Part shown: piece by piece, positions 17,836 through 26,564 of the stretch | Layout: the number at the start of each line of letters is the position of its first letter | How positions within the stretch are numbered: position 1 is the stretch's first letter | Assembly: GCA_028285145.1 (NCBI GenBank) | Contig: JANQQC010000066.1 | Span: 1-63,139, forward strand | Source: Hyphomonadaceae bacterium | Lineage (GTDB): Bacteria > Pseudomonadota > Alphaproteobacteria > Caulobacterales > Hyphomonadaceae | Reading direction: 5' to 3' | Length of the DNA: 63,139 nucleotides | Position numbers and translations under genes: made by a program | The notes under the pieces: generated by a model | Told to the model about the DNA's origin: nothing | Seen by the model: the letters and a program-made list of their open reading frames with translations, nothing else | Databases searched by the model: none

Positions 17836-19623
17836 CTAGAATTTATAGCCGCCCGAGACGATGGTTTCATATTCGTCGCGGTTCAGAGGGGCGTAAGCCT
17901 TCTTGTCCGGATGAGCGAACCAGATCGGGTCATCCATCTTGTCCGGATCAAAGCCCTCCTCGACGAGTTCCACCTTGCGGTACTTGAAGGTGCCGGTGGT
18001 CTCGGCCTCCTTCTGTACACGGATGAAGAGCGGCAGCGCGTAAGAGGGCAGGCGCTCCGATAGCAGCGCATGGAGATTGTCAAAATCGACTTCGCCATCG
18101 GTGGTGATCGCGGCCATGCCAGCCTTGCCATCGGTTCCCGGAATCGGAACACCATAGACGTTTGCCGTTGAGACGCCCGGAGCCTTGGACAGCACTTCGC
18201 TGACTTCATTGGTGGCGACGTTTTCGCCCTTCCAGCGGAAGGTGTCGCCGATCCGGTCGACGAAATAGATGTAGCCGTGCTCGTCCTTGCGCATCAGGTC
18301 GCCGGTACGGAACCACATATCGCCTTCCTCGAAGACGTTTTTGAGCACCTTCTTATTGGTCGCGCTTTCGTCATTGTAGCCTTCGAACCGCATACGGGCT
18401 TCGTCGCCGATCCGTCCGATGGCTTCACCGGCCTCATTCGGCGCGGTGCGCTCGCAGAACCCGTCAGCGTTGCGGATCGGCTCTTCGGATTCGATGTCGA
18501 ATTTCACGAAGGCGATATTGTCGAATTTGGATTCCAGCCATCCCGGAATGCGCCCGACAGCGCCGACCTTGCCGTCATAATTGGCGAAGGAGACATTGCC
18601 CTCGGTGGAGCCATAAAACTCGCAAAGATGCGGGATGTTGAAGCGGTCAAGGAAGTCCTGCCAGATTTCAGGGCGCAGGCCATTGCCGAACCCTGTACGG
18701 ATGCGGTGTGAGCGTTCCTTGGGATGGGGCGGCTGGTTCAGCAGGTAGCGGCAAAGCTCGCCTATATAGACGATGACCGTCGCGCCCTCATCGGTGGCAT
18801 CGTCCCAGAACTTGCTGGCGGAGAACTTGTCACGAAGGATGATGCTCGCGCCGGTATAGAGCGCCATACCGACGCCGCAGATGCCGCCAGTGCCGTGATA
18901 GAGGGGGAGGGTGATGTAGACGCGGTCACGCGCGGTGGTTTTGCAGGGCGCGATGAAGCTGCGCATCATGCCTTGCGTGCGCAGCTGGGTCAGGCGCGCG
19001 GCCTTGGGCAAGCCGGTCGTGCCGGATGTGTAGACATAAAGGCAAAGATCCTTGCCACGCAAATGAGCGCGGAAAGAGCGGTCCGGGCGTTTCGCGGAGG
19101 AGGCTTCAAGGGCGGGTTCAAGATCTTGGCCGGCACCTCCGCCCAGATTCCATACCGGTGGCGAGTCTTTCAGCTCGTTGGCGACGCCTGCCATGGCTGA
19201 GGCCTGTTCCGGGCCGCAAATAACCGCGCGGGAGTCTGCGATGTTGATACAGTGGGCAAGGCCATCGCCTTCAAGATTGCTGTTGATCAGCGCGGAGACG
19301 ACCCCGATCTTCGACAATCCAAACCAGACGGCGACATAATCGGGACAGTTGCCCATGAAAAGCGAGACGGCATCCCCGGGCTTCAGGCCCTGATCGACGG
19401 CCCAGTTGGCAATGCGATTGGCGCGATCATCGAGCTCGCCATAGGTGGTGATCTGTCCCTGAAAGCGGAAGACGACGTTGTTGCGATGCTTGTCGACGGA
19501 GGCTTCGAGATCGTCCGCGACGAGCTGCTCGGAATCAGGTTCGATATCCCCGATCCATTTCAACGTCCGCCGGAGCGTCATGAATGTTTCGAACTCGCGC
19601 TTCAGCGTGGTGACCACATTCAT
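17836..19623 (-). CDS. Long-chain/very-long-chain acyl-CoA synthetase (FATP-type)
   Basis: A 595-residue AMP-forming acyl-CoA ligase. The P-loop-like motif is YTSGTTGLPKAA, the acceptor motif is YGSTEGN, and WFRTGDLMRKDEHGY and DRIGDTFRWKGENVAT match the fatty-acid-transport-protein/VLACS branch better than E. coli FadD. It activates fatty acids to acyl-CoA, feeding beta-oxidation or lipid synthesis. ATG 19623 is the family start; an upstream extension is unconserved. It faces away from tesB across a 134-base shared promoter region, so ligase and thioesterase expression may be co-ordinated. Confidence 0.92.
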   Translation of the reverse strand: MNVVTTLKREFETFMTLRRTLKWIGDIEPDSEQLVADDLEASVDKHRNNVVFRFQGQITTYGELDDRANRIANWAVDQGLKPGDAVSLFMGNCPDYVAVWFGLSKIGVVSALINSNLEGDGLAHCINIADSRAVICGPEQASAMAGVANELKDSPPVWNLGGGAGQDLEPALEASSAKRPDRSFRAHLRGKDLCLYVYTSGTTGLPKAARLTQLRTQGMMRSFIAPCKTTARDRVYITLPLYHGTGGICGVGMALYTGASIILRDKFSASKFWDDATDEGATVIVYIGELCRYLLNQPPHPKERSHRIRTGFGNGLRPEIWQDFLDRFNIPHLCEFYGSTEGNVSFANYDGKVGAVGRIPGWLESKFDNIAFVKFDIESEEPIRNADGFCERTAPNEAGEAIGRIGDEARMRFEGYNDESATNKKVLKNVFEEGDMWFRTGDLMRKDEHGYIYFVDRIGDTFRWKGENVATNEVSEVLSKAPGVSTANVYGVPIPGTDGKAGMAAITTDGEVDFDNLHALLSERLPSYALPLFIRVQKEAETTGTFKYRKVELVEEGFDPDKMDDPIWFAHPDKKAYAPLNRDEYETIVSGGYKF

Positions 19624-19757
19624 GCGGTGTATTCTCCCAGATGACGTTTCCCACTGCATATTTGGAGTAGTCGGGGCCAGGTTCAAGCGGTCCGGCTTGC
19701 ACAAACGCGCCTGTCTGCTACCTGCTGCCCCCGCAGCGCGCTCAATGGAAGGTGCCC

Positions 19758-20624
19758 ATGTCTGATCCTGTCGCCGATCTTCTCACGCTTCTTGATATCG
19801 AGCGGCTGGAAGTTGATCTCTTCCGCGGCCAGAGTCCGGAAGAGGAAACCAACCAGCGCGTTTTTGGCGGACAGGTCATCGCGCAGTCGCTCGTGGCGGC
19901 GTATCGCACGGTCGAAGACCGGCTCTGCCACTCGCTCCATGCCTACTTCATCCGGCCGGGCGATCCGTCCGTGCCGATCATCTATGAGGTCGACCGCTCA
20001 AGGGATGGGGGCAGTTTCACGACACGCCGCGTGATTGCCGTCCAGCATGGCCGGCAGATCTTTAACATGGCCGCCTCCTTCCATGTCGAGGAAGAGGGGT
20101 GGCACCATCAGCATGATATGCCCGAGGCTCCACAGCCAATGGACGTTCCGACACGCGCGGACTATCGCGCGAAGATCGCGGAGAAGATTCCCGAAGCGTA
20201 TCGCAAGGACTTCCTGCGCCCGCGCCCGGTTGAGATGCGCGAGGTCGAACCGATCGATTTTGTCGATCCGAAACCATTGCCGGATATTCAGCAACTCTGG
20301 TTCCGGGTGGCGCGGGAGATCGACGAAGCGCCTTGGCTGCATCACTGCCTGCTGGCTTATGCCTCAGACATGGCGCTGCTTGGCACCGGCAACCGCCCTC
20401 ATGGCCTGTCCTGGATGGGCGGAAAAGTCATGTCCGCCAGTCTCGACCATGCCATGTGGTTCCATGCCCCGATCAATTTCGACAAGTGGCACCTCTACCA
20501 TATGGACAGCCCTTATGCGGGCGGGGCACGCAGCTTCAATCGCGGATCGATCTACACCGAAACTGGACAGCTGGTGGCGAGCGTGGCGCAAGAAGGACTT
20601 ATGCGTCCGCGTCGGAAACGCTGA
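19758..20624 (+). CDS. tesB: Acyl-CoA thioesterase II (TesB)
   Basis: A 288-residue double-hotdog thioesterase. The first hotdog has RVFGGQVIAQSLVAA, and the second has the catalytic set of the family: Asp in SLDHAMWFH, a Ser/Thr region in DSPYAGGARSFNRG, and Gln in SVAQEG. It hydrolyses medium- and long-chain acyl-CoA in the cytosol. The ATG at 19758 follows GGAAGG. Its last 26 bases overlap the 3' end of the converging CNNM/CorC gene. Confidence 0.95.
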   Translation: MSDPVADLLTLLDIERLEVDLFRGQSPEEETNQRVFGGQVIAQSLVAAYRTVEDRLCHSLHAYFIRPGDPSVPIIYEVDRSRDGGSFTTRRVIAVQHGRQIFNMAASFHVEEEGWHHQHDMPEAPQPMDVPTRADYRAKIAEKIPEAYRKDFLRPRPVEMREVEPIDFVDPKPLPDIQQLWFRVAREIDEAPWLHHCLLAYASDMALLGTGNRPHGLSWMGGKVMSASLDHAMWFHAPINFDKWHLYHMDSPYAGGARSFNRGSIYTETGQLVASVAQEGLMRPRRKR

Positions 20625-21885
20625 GCGCTTCTTCCTCTTCAATCTTGCGCACCTTGAGGCCGGTCACCTGATTGCGGTGGCGGCGCAGCACGTCAAATCG
20701 GTGTCCGTGAAACACAAAGGACTGCCCGGGTTCAGGGATGGTCTGGGCTTCATGAATGACGAGGCCGGCCACGGTGACGGCTTCTTCATCGGGAAGGGAC
20801 CAGCCGGTGGCACGATTAAGGTCGCGGATGGTCACCCAGCCATCGACATTCACCGTCTCGTCGGGTTGCGGGCGGACGCCCTGAACGATCACGTCATGTT
20901 CGTCCCGGATGTCGCCAACGATCTCCTCGAGAATGTCTTCCAGCGTGACCAGGCCCTGAAGCTCGCCATACTCGTCGACGACAAGCGCGAAGTGCTCCCT
21001 GCGGCTGAGAAAGCGGTCGAGCTGGTTTTGCAGCGGCGTTGTTTCCGGAATGAACCATGGGACGCGCAGGACGTCTTCGATCTTCAGGCTCGAATAGTCA
21101 CCGGCAAGCGGCGTGACAGCGCGCAAAAGGTCCTTGGCATGGAGCACGCCGATAATTTCTTCCTGATCGCCCCGATAGAGGGGGAGGCGGGTATGCGGGC
21201 TGGCGAGCGCCGTCATGACGAGGTCCTCCGGCGACAGGTCGGCGTCCAGCATTGAGATGTTCTTGCGGTGAATCATGACCTCTTCGACGGTCATGGCCTG
21301 AAGGTCCAGCGCACCAACAAGCCTGTGCCGGGCGGCTTCTTCCACGCCGCCTTCCTGGTGGTGGAGGTCTACAACGCCTCGAATCTCTTCGTCGGCGGAG
21401 ATGATGCTGCCTGCTTCGCTGACACCGATGGCGCGAAGGGTCAGCGCGACGATGGCGCGGATGCCGGTGACGAACCAGCCGACCGTTGCGACCAGCCAGC
21501 CAATGGGGCGGGCCACGCTCATCGCCATCTGGTCTGGCCGTGTAATGGCGTAGGTCTTCGGCAACACTTCTGCAAAGACCAGCACGAGCGCTGTCATCAC
21601 GGCAGTCGCAATAGCGACACCGCTCTGCCCGAACAGGCCGATAAACAGACTGGTGGCGAGCGCCGAGGCGAGAATGTTGACAAGGTTGTTGCCGAGAAGG
21701 ATGGCCCCGATCAGGCCTTCCTGATCTGCCAGCAGACGGTTCACCGATGCGGCGCGTTTGTCTCCGCTTTGCTCAAGCTGATGCATCCGCGCGCGAGACG
21801 CGGCGGTCAGGGATGTTTCCGAGCCGGAAAAAAACCCGGACAGAGAGAGCAGCACGAGAACGGCCACGATTGTGCCAATGATCAT
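20599..21885 (-). CDS. CNNM/CorC-family membrane protein (DUF21, two CBS, CorC_HlyC)
   Basis: A 428-residue hemolysin-family protein. The DUF21 membrane domain (about 1-140) has the usual opening ([16 protein letters not shown]) and [13 protein letters not shown] pair covers about 190-320 ([38 protein letters not shown]), and a CorC_HlyC domain closes the protein. Related CNNM/CorB proteins handle divalent cations such as Mg2+; the exact role here is inferred. Its start overlaps the aroB stop (ATGA), making it the third gene of aroK-aroB-CNNM. Confidence 0.92.
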   Translation of the reverse strand: MIIGTIVAVLVLLSLSGFFSGSETSLTAASRARMHQLEQSGDKRAASVNRLLADQEGLIGAILLGNNLVNILASALATSLFIGLFGQSGVAIATAVMTALVLVFAEVLPKTYAITRPDQMAMSVARPIGWLVATVGWFVTGIRAIVALTLRAIGVSEAGSIISADEEIRGVVDLHHQEGGVEEAARHRLVGALDLQAMTVEEVMIHRKNISMLDADLSPEDLVMTALASPHTRLPLYRGDQEEIIGVLHAKDLLRAVTPLAGDYSSLKIEDVLRVPWFIPETTPLQNQLDRFLSRREHFALVVDEYGELQGLVTLEDILEEIVGDIRDEHDVIVQGVRPQPDETVNVDGWVTIRDLNRATGWSLPDEEAVTVAGLVIHEAQTIPEPGQSFVFHGHRFDVLRRHRNQVTGLKVRKIEEEEALSVSDADA

Positions 21886-23012
21886 GCCTGTATCGTTTCC
21901 TCCTCAAGGAACGCTTCGACGTCGGCGAGGTCCGCGTCGGGGTGAATAAAGGACTGGCCGATGCCGCGGGCAAGGATCAGCGGCACGCGACCGGCGCGGG
22001 CTTTCTTGTCCTGTGCCATGCGGGCGGCGAGTTCTGGCGGTCGATAGGGACCGCCGTCGAGCGCGCTGAGATGCGCGGCAAGTCCGGCAGTTTCGATGGC
22101 GCGGGCGGCGCGGGTGACGTCCTGTCCGGCCATCAGACCCTGACGGGCCGAGTATCGTAGCGCGAGGGCCATGCCGCAGGCGACGGCCTCTCCGTGGAGA
22201 AGGCTGTCGGCATAGCCGTTTTCGGCCTCCATGGCGTGCGCGAATGTATGACCGAGGTTCAGCAACTGGCGGACACCGCTTTCCCGCTCGTCCTCGGCGA
22301 CGATCCGCGCCTTGGCGGCGCAGGATCGGGCCACGGCTTCGGCGATGGCGTCCGGTTTCAACGCAATAACATTCGCGCCGTGAGCCTCGAGCCATTCGAA
22401 GAAGTTCGCATCGTCGATCAGGCCATATTTCAGGATTTCGGCATAGCCGGCGCGCAAATGGCGTTGGGGCAGGGTGGCGAGGATGGATGTGTCTGCCAGA
22501 ACGAGGCGTGGCTGATAGAAGGCCCCGACAAGGTTCTTGCCGTGCCGGGTGTTCACCGCGGTCTTGCCGCCAACCGAGCTGTCGACCTGCGAGAGAAGCG
22601 TGGTCGGGATCTGGACGAGCCGCATGCCGCGTTTCATCAGCGCGGCGGTGAGACCGGCAAGATCGCCGACCACGCCGCCTCCAAGAGCGATAAGGAGATC
22701 GTCGCGGTCGGCCCCGGCATCCAGCAGCCAGTCTAGGGCGCGCTCAAGCTCGCTCATCGACTTGCTGGCCTCACCGGCCGGCAGCGTATGCGCGCTGACG
22801 CTGATCCCGCTCGATGTGAGGGAGGCTTCCAGCGCTGACAAATGAAGCCCGGCAACGGTGTCGTCCGTCATAACGAAGACGCGCGGGCGGCTCGCCAGCG
22901 GGGCGAGATGCCGGCCGGCTTCCGAAATCAGGTTTTCGCCAATGAGAATTTCGTAGGACCGGTCACCTAGAGCGACCGTGACGGTTCGGTATGAGGAAGG
23001 ATCGGCGGTCAT
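21882..23012 (-). CDS. aroB: 3-dehydroquinate synthase
   Basis: A 376-residue AroB, the second enzyme of the shikimate pathway, which turns DAHP into 3-dehydroquinate using NAD+ and a divalent metal. NAD-site [10 protein letters not shown] and metal/substrate segments [32 protein letters not shown] and [13 protein letters not shown] are all intact. ATG 23012 overlaps the aroK stop (ATGA); an in-frame start four codons upstream is less likely. The order aroK-aroB is typical for alphaproteobacteria. Confidence 0.97.
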   Translation of the reverse strand: MTADPSSYRTVTVALGDRSYEILIGENLISEAGRHLAPLASRPRVFVMTDDTVAGLHLSALEASLTSSGISVSAHTLPAGEASKSMSELERALDWLLDAGADRDDLLIALGGGVVGDLAGLTAALMKRGMRLVQIPTTLLSQVDSSVGGKTAVNTRHGKNLVGAFYQPRLVLADTSILATLPQRHLRAGYAEILKYGLIDDANFFEWLEAHGANVIALKPDAIAEAVARSCAAKARIVAEDERESGVRQLLNLGHTFAHAMEAENGYADSLLHGEAVACGMALALRYSARQGLMAGQDVTRAARAIETAGLAAHLSALDGGPYRPPELAARMAQDKKARAGRVPLILARGIGQSFIHPDADLADVEAFLEEETIQA

Positions 23013-23581
23013 TTCGGCGACCATGTTTTCAGCGCATCCAGTATGGCGCGCACGGTAAGGCTGTGCGGGCCGTCCTTGCTGGTCACGGTCAGGTCCGCCA
23101 TCGAATAGATGGGTGTGCGTTCATCAAGGAGTTTCGACAAGGCCCCGCGTGGATCCGGTGTTCGCAGCAGCGGGCGGTGGCTGCGTTTTGAAACGCGTTT
23201 CCAGAGCGTCTCCAGATCGGCATTCAGCCATACGCTGATCGCCTTTTCGCTCATCAGTTCGCGTGTTTCCGGCGCGAGGAAAGCCCCGCCACCTGTGGCA
23301 AGCACATGCGGCGTCTCATCCAGCAGGCGTTTGAGCACGGCCTTTTCGCCGCGCCGGAACTCTTCCTCGCCAAGGGTGGCGAAAATATCGGAGACGGACC
23401 GGCCGGCGGCTTTCTCGATTTCAGAGTCGCTGTCATAGAAGGTTCGCCCCAGCGCATCCGCGAGACGTCGTCCGACGGTCGACTTGCCGGCCCCCATGAG
23501 TCCGACGAGCGCGATCGTCCGATCGGCGTATGGCGCGGCGATGGCACCCGCGTCAGCCTCGGAATATGTCTTTGCACTCAT
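23009..23581 (-). CDS. aroK: Shikimate kinase
   Basis: A 190-residue shikimate kinase. Walker A is GLMGAGKS (27-34), shikimate-binding residues lie in DSDSEIE and RRGEKAVL, and TGGGAFL is the usual Gly-rich motif; the lid carries RPLLRTPDP. It phosphorylates shikimate at O3. ATG 23581 gives the normal length plus a short N-terminal extension. First gene of the coupled aroK-aroB-CNNM run, divergent from a 44-aa membrane protein. Confidence 0.96.
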   Translation of the reverse strand: MSAKTYSEADAGAIAAPYADRTIALVGLMGAGKSTVGRRLADALGRTFYDSDSEIEKAAGRSVSDIFATLGEEEFRRGEKAVLKRLLDETPHVLATGGGAFLAPETRELMSEKAISVWLNADLETLWKRVSKRSHRPLLRTPDPRGALSKLLDERTPIYSMADLTVTSKDGPHSLTVRAILDALKTWSPK

Positions 23582-23678
23582 TGGTCTTTTCGGCTCCGTT
23601 CGAACAGTCCTATATGGGTCGCGCGCGCGGGGCAATCGACCCGGCAAGCGCAGACGGACCGGCAAGGGAAAGATTTGC

Positions 23679-23813
23679 ATGCGTAAATGGCTGATTCTGA
23701 TCGTGATTCTGGTGTTAGCCGTGTTCGGCGTTGCCTACTGGCTCGGGCAGGGCGCTGAGAATTATGCGCCGGAAGAGGGCGAAGTGCGCATCGAGATCGA
23801 GGACGCGCTCTAA
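23679..23813 (+). CDS. Small single-pass membrane protein divergent from aroK
   Basis: A 44-residue frame starting MRKWLILIVILVLAVFGVAYWL, which is a signal-anchor helix, followed by an acidic tail (GAENYAPEEGEVRIEIEDAL). AAGGGAAAG stands just upstream of the ATG at 23679, a good ribosome site. No family recognised. The hydrophobic helix plus acidic periplasmic-type tail argues for a real protein. Confidence 0.6.
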   Translation: MRKWLILIVILVLAVFGVAYWLGQGAENYAPEEGEVRIEIEDAL

Positions 23814-23871
23814 GCGGAAGTGGCCCGGCATACTGCCAAACCCAACCCAATGATGTCGAAGCTAGCGGTTT

Positions 23872-24216
23872 TCATTGACCGCTTGCCCGCCAGGCTTGCT
23901 GGCATCGCAGGCGCTCTTCCTCCACGAAGGTACGGGCGGGCTGTCCTGTGTCTGGACCGTTATACAGATCAAGTTCGCGCATCAGGATGAAGAAGCCTGG
24001 CGCGGGGAGCCCTGCGCGGGCTTTAGAGACCACGATGCTGGCAAGCTGCGGCTCGCCCTTTGCCGCCTGATCACGCATCAGGTCTTCCAGAAGCAAGGCA
24101 GTGCGATGAATGGTGTGTGGCGGGCGCAGTTCCAGCCGTGCGGCAAGCTCGGCATAGGTGAGGGTTTGTCCAGCCCGCGCCGCCTGAATGAGACAGGCTT
24201 CGAGGGTCTTACGCAT
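23872..24216 (-). CDS. Conserved-type hypothetical, winged-helix-like
   Basis: A 114-residue protein of unknown function. It starts MRKTLEACLIQAARAGQTLTY, and the 'TYAELAARLEL' segment recalls the winged-helix of alkyltransferase-like (ATL/MGMT) proteins. The ATL catalytic-loop signature PCHRV is absent; instead there is LASIVVSKARAGLPAPGFF. The ATG at 24216 overlaps the tenA stop by one base (TGATG), so it is cotranslated with tenA. Its role is unknown; a DNA-binding fold is only a suggestion. Confidence 0.6.
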   Translation of the reverse strand: MRKTLEACLIQAARAGQTLTYAELAARLELRPPHTIHRTALLLEDLMRDQAAKGEPQLASIVVSKARAGLPAPGFFILMRELDLYNGPDTGQPARTFVEEERLRCQQAWRASGQ

Positions 24217-24881
24217 CACACCGGCCACGTCTCCAAGCTGTAAGCGCTGTCCCAGAACATCCATTCCAGTTGCGCCGAGCGGCGATAGGCGAGGTGCATC
24301 TGCTTAATGCTGCGCGGCGCGCAATCAGCGGCGATGCGATCAATGGTGGCCAGAACGGCGTCGACTGCGTCGGAGAAATCCTTGCCGGCGTAAGTGTCGA
24401 TCCAGGCCCGATAGGGGTTATCGGGCGCGGCATCTGCATGAATAGCGTGGCCGACCTCCCGGTAGATCCAGAAGCAAGGCAGGAGCGCGGCCAGCCCAAC
24501 TTCGAACGGAGCCTGTGCGCAGGTGGCCTGCAGAAAGCTGACATAATGGTTGCAGGTCGGGCTGAGTTCGGCCGCCTGGAACGCCTCCGGCGATACGCCG
24601 AATGTCTGGAAGTATTCCGCATGAAGCTGGCGCTCGACGATGATGGCTACTTCGGCCGCCTGCGCGAACTGGACGACATCGTCGGCGCTCCAGCCCTTTG
24701 CGGCCACCAGCGAAAGGCTGCGCGCGAAACCTTCCAGGTAATGCGCGTCCTGAATCATGTAGTGCCTGAATTTTTCTTCGGGCAGCGAACCTTCGGCGAG
24801 TTCATGGTTGAACGGCATGTCGCAGGTGGTCTGGTAGAGCGACAGGTTGGCCTGCCAGGCAGCTTCGGTGAAGCCTGTCAT
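24216..24881 (-). CDS. tenA: TenA family thiaminase II / aminopyrimidine aminohydrolase
   Basis: A 221-residue TenA. All catalytic residues known from Bacillus TenA appear one position on: D45, Y48, Y113, C136 (LLPCFWIY), Y140, Y164 and E206 (LEW). It likely hydrolyses aminopyrimidine salvage products to HMP for thiamin synthesis. The middle gene of an Rrf2-like/tenA/114-aa unit, 32 bases downstream of the regulator and coupled to the 114-aa gene. I see no TPP riboswitch in front of the unit. Confidence 0.93.
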   Translation of the reverse strand: MTGFTEAAWQANLSLYQTTCDMPFNHELAEGSLPEEKFRHYMIQDAHYLEGFARSLSLVAAKGWSADDVVQFAQAAEVAIIVERQLHAEYFQTFGVSPEAFQAAELSPTCNHYVSFLQATCAQAPFEVGLAALLPCFWIYREVGHAIHADAAPDNPYRAWIDTYAGKDFSDAVDAVLATIDRIAADCAPRSIKQMHLAYRRSAQLEWMFWDSAYSLETWPV

Positions 24882-24913
24882 AGGGGGTCTCCGGGTTTTT
24901 CAATCAGCGATAA

Positions 24914-25387
24914 TCAGTGTTCCGCCGACCAGTCGGGCACACCGCCCGCGCGGCGGAAAACCTGAAGGGATTCAGGATCGAACCGGCTGGCTCCGTCCGC
25001 AAGGTCGGCAAGTGTCATCCCGCCAAGGAACAGGCGGAGGCAGGCTTCGCCGCCTGCCCAGATCAGGTCTGGCCCATGGAGATCGCCGAGCGCGCTTGCA
25101 GGCTCAGGATGCTGATGGCGACGCCATGGCCGCTCATCGTCCATGGCATCGAACACGTCGAGGAGCAGGATGTCTTTAGGGGAGCGGGCAAGGAGGATGG
25201 CACCGGTACGCTGATCGTCAACGAAGACGAGACCTGCCGCGCGCAGTTTCCAGAGACTGAGACCAATCACGCCGGCTGACACACCAAGTTCATCGCCAAG
25301 ATCGGATCGTGTGACCTGCGGCTGGCCTGACTGAGACAGGTAAACGAGCGCGTTTACGCCCAATACGATCTGCTGATTGATATACAT
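24914..25387 (-). CDS. Rrf2-like winged-helix transcriptional regulator
   Basis: A 157-residue regulator whose first ~70 residues resemble the Rrf2 winged helix: INQQIVLGVNALVYLSQ, then TRSDLGDELGVSAGVIGLSLWKLRAAGLV. The three-Cys Fe-S cluster region of IscR/NsrR is absent: the only Cys, in GGEACLR, does not match it. It is therefore unlikely to carry a cluster. It heads the tenA unit and is divergent from a MarR gene. A TTTCGAAA palindrome lies between its predicted -10 and its ATG. Confidence 0.72.
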   Translation of the reverse strand: MYINQQIVLGVNALVYLSQSGQPQVTRSDLGDELGVSAGVIGLSLWKLRAAGLVFVDDQRTGAILLARSPKDILLLDVFDAMDDERPWRRHQHPEPASALGDLHGPDLIWAGGEACLRLFLGGMTLADLADGASRFDPESLQVFRRAGGVPDWSAEH

Positions 25388-25411
25388 GACTCCGAACGCC
25401 CATTTAATTTC

Positions 25412-25476
25412 GTTTCGAAACTATCTGGCTTGCGCTGATCTTGTCAAATTGATTTCGAAACGCTACTAATTTGACA
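25412..25476. promoter_or_regulatory. Divergent Rrf2-tenA / marR promoter with two TTTCGAAA sites
   Basis: Plus-strand promoter for marR: TTGTCA (25441-25446), 17 bp, TACTAA (25464-25469), which puts the start of transcription at or within a base or two of the ATG at 25476, so the mRNA is probably leaderless. Minus-strand promoter for the Rrf2-like gene: TTGACA (25447-25442) with GATAGT about 16 bp downstream; the two -35 boxes overlap. The octamer TTTCGAAA occurs twice, at 25413-25420 (inside GTTTCGAAAC) and at 25453-25460. The second copy is flanked by an inverted pair TGTCAAAT (25442-25449) / ATTTGACA (25469-25476). This fits a MarR-type autorepression switch. Confidence 0.62.
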
Positions 25477-26102
25477 TGACGGATCGCTTGATGCCCGCTT
25501 CACCGCAATGCGCGGCAGACATGCTGTTCCATCTGGCGCGGTCTGCCAGTCACCCGGGCAGCGATACGGCGCTGACAGCGGCTCAGTGGGCGGCGCTGCG
25601 TTTTTTTGCCCGTGCCAGCCGTCCGTCGCGAACTCCATCGGGATTTGCCCGCTTCCATGCCACCACGCGAGGAACGGCATCGCAGACTGTGAAGTCTCTT
25701 GAGCGGCTCGGTTATCTGACTCGTGTGAGCTCGGCGCATGACCGGCGAAGCGTGACCTTCGAATTGACCGAGACAGGGTGTGACTGTCTTGGGAATGATC
25801 CCTTGCGAGTTCTCGAAGCTGCGCTCGAAAAGCTCCCACCAGCCGAGGTTCGACGCCTGTGCGATGTCCTGCAATCCTCCATGGTGGCTGTCGCGGGCAA
25901 TCAGGACGAGACTGTTCTCGGAACCTGTAATGATTGCCGGAATCTGACGAGGGGAGGCGAAGGCGGGGCAGATTTGCCGGTTTGCGGTCGCACAAGTGAG
26001 CGCCTTGAGGCGTCGGATTTTGCAAGACTGTGTGTCCAGTTCAGTCCGAAAGTGACGGGACCAGAAGACTCCAACCCTGATGGGCCGGCGGTTTCGCCAT
26101 GA
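25476..26102 (+). CDS. MarR-family regulator with C-terminal four-Cys tail
   Basis: A 208-residue regulator. The N-terminal 140 residues fit MarR: LTAAQWAALRFFARASRPSRTP, ASQTVKSLERLGYLTRVSSAHDRRSVTFELTETG (winged helix with the beta-hairpin wing). The tail carries C151-x2-C154-x15-C170-x15-C186, which is not part of the MarR fold and looks like a metal- or redox-sensing knot. The ATG at 25476 nearly coincides with the predicted transcription start. Downstream genes overlap: the 65-aa gene begins with ATGA across its stop. It probably represses its own and the divergent promoter via TTTCGAAA. Confidence 0.82.
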   Translation: MTDRLMPASPQCAADMLFHLARSASHPGSDTALTAAQWAALRFFARASRPSRTPSGFARFHATTRGTASQTVKSLERLGYLTRVSSAHDRRSVTFELTETGCDCLGNDPLRVLEAALEKLPPAEVRRLCDVLQSSMVAVAGNQDETVLGTCNDCRNLTRGGEGGADLPVCGRTSERLEASDFARLCVQFSPKVTGPEDSNPDGPAVSP

Positions 26103-26296
26103 GTGGCCGGTCTCCGGCCTGGTATGGTTTCTCCACCCATGAACTCGAGCGGAAGCTGGAGGAACTGGAACGACTGATCGACAGCGGCATGCTGACGGAT
26201 CGCTCCTTGTCGCATCAACTCGATGAGATCGGGATTATCCAGAACGAACTAGCAAGGCGACGTGACAGAGATGGCGGTAAAGAATTATCTGAATGA
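26099..26296 (+). CDS. Small helical hypothetical protein
   Basis: A 65-residue frame whose ATG overlaps the MarR stop (ATGA). It is charged and mostly helical; the stretch STHELERKLEELERLIDSGM and later QNELARRRDRDG have the heptad-like spacing of a short coiled coil. No family known. It overlaps the next gene in another frame. Its coupling to marR and its helical pattern favour a real protein, but confidence is moderate. Confidence 0.55.
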   Translation: MSGRSPAWYGFSTHELERKLEELERLIDSGMLTDRSLSHQLDEIGIIQNELARRRDRDGGKELSE

Positions 26297-26501
26297 CGCT
26301 GCCGCCGAGACCATAACGCTCGGACTCAAGGCATTTGCGTGCATCGGAAACACGCCGCCGCATGATCATCCCCACATTTACCTCGAGATGGGCGCAGATG
26401 ATGAGATCTTGTGCCCGTATTGTGCGACGCTATTTCGCTTCGATCCGGGTTTCAGCGCCACGCAGACGGACCCGCCGGGATGCTTTTTTGACGAGGAATG
26501 A
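26271..26501 (+). CDS. CHCC-type zinc-finger domain protein
   Basis: A 76-residue protein matching zf-CHCC (PF10276, the NDUFS6-like fold): C24, H33, C48 and C51 in the pattern ACIGNTPPHDHPHIYLEMG then ILCPYCATLFRF. The fold binds one zinc; the mitochondrial relative is a complex I assembly subunit, and the free bacterial form is of unknown function. Start uncertain: ATG 26271 is used, with an in-frame GTG at 26262. Third gene of the marR unit. Confidence 0.82.
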   Translation: MAVKNYLNDAAAETITLGLKAFACIGNTPPHDHPHIYLEMGADDEILCPYCATLFRFDPGFSATQTDPPGCFFDEE

Positions 26502-26564
26502 TCGGCACCCGCTTCGAGCAGCGCCGCTGACGGAGTGTTAAGGCGCACGGGCTAACTCTTCAGA

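Noticed and set aside
25388-25475. TPP riboswitch ahead of the tenA unit
   Set aside because: The characteristic THI-box core sequences are not seen; the gap is fully explained by divergent promoters.
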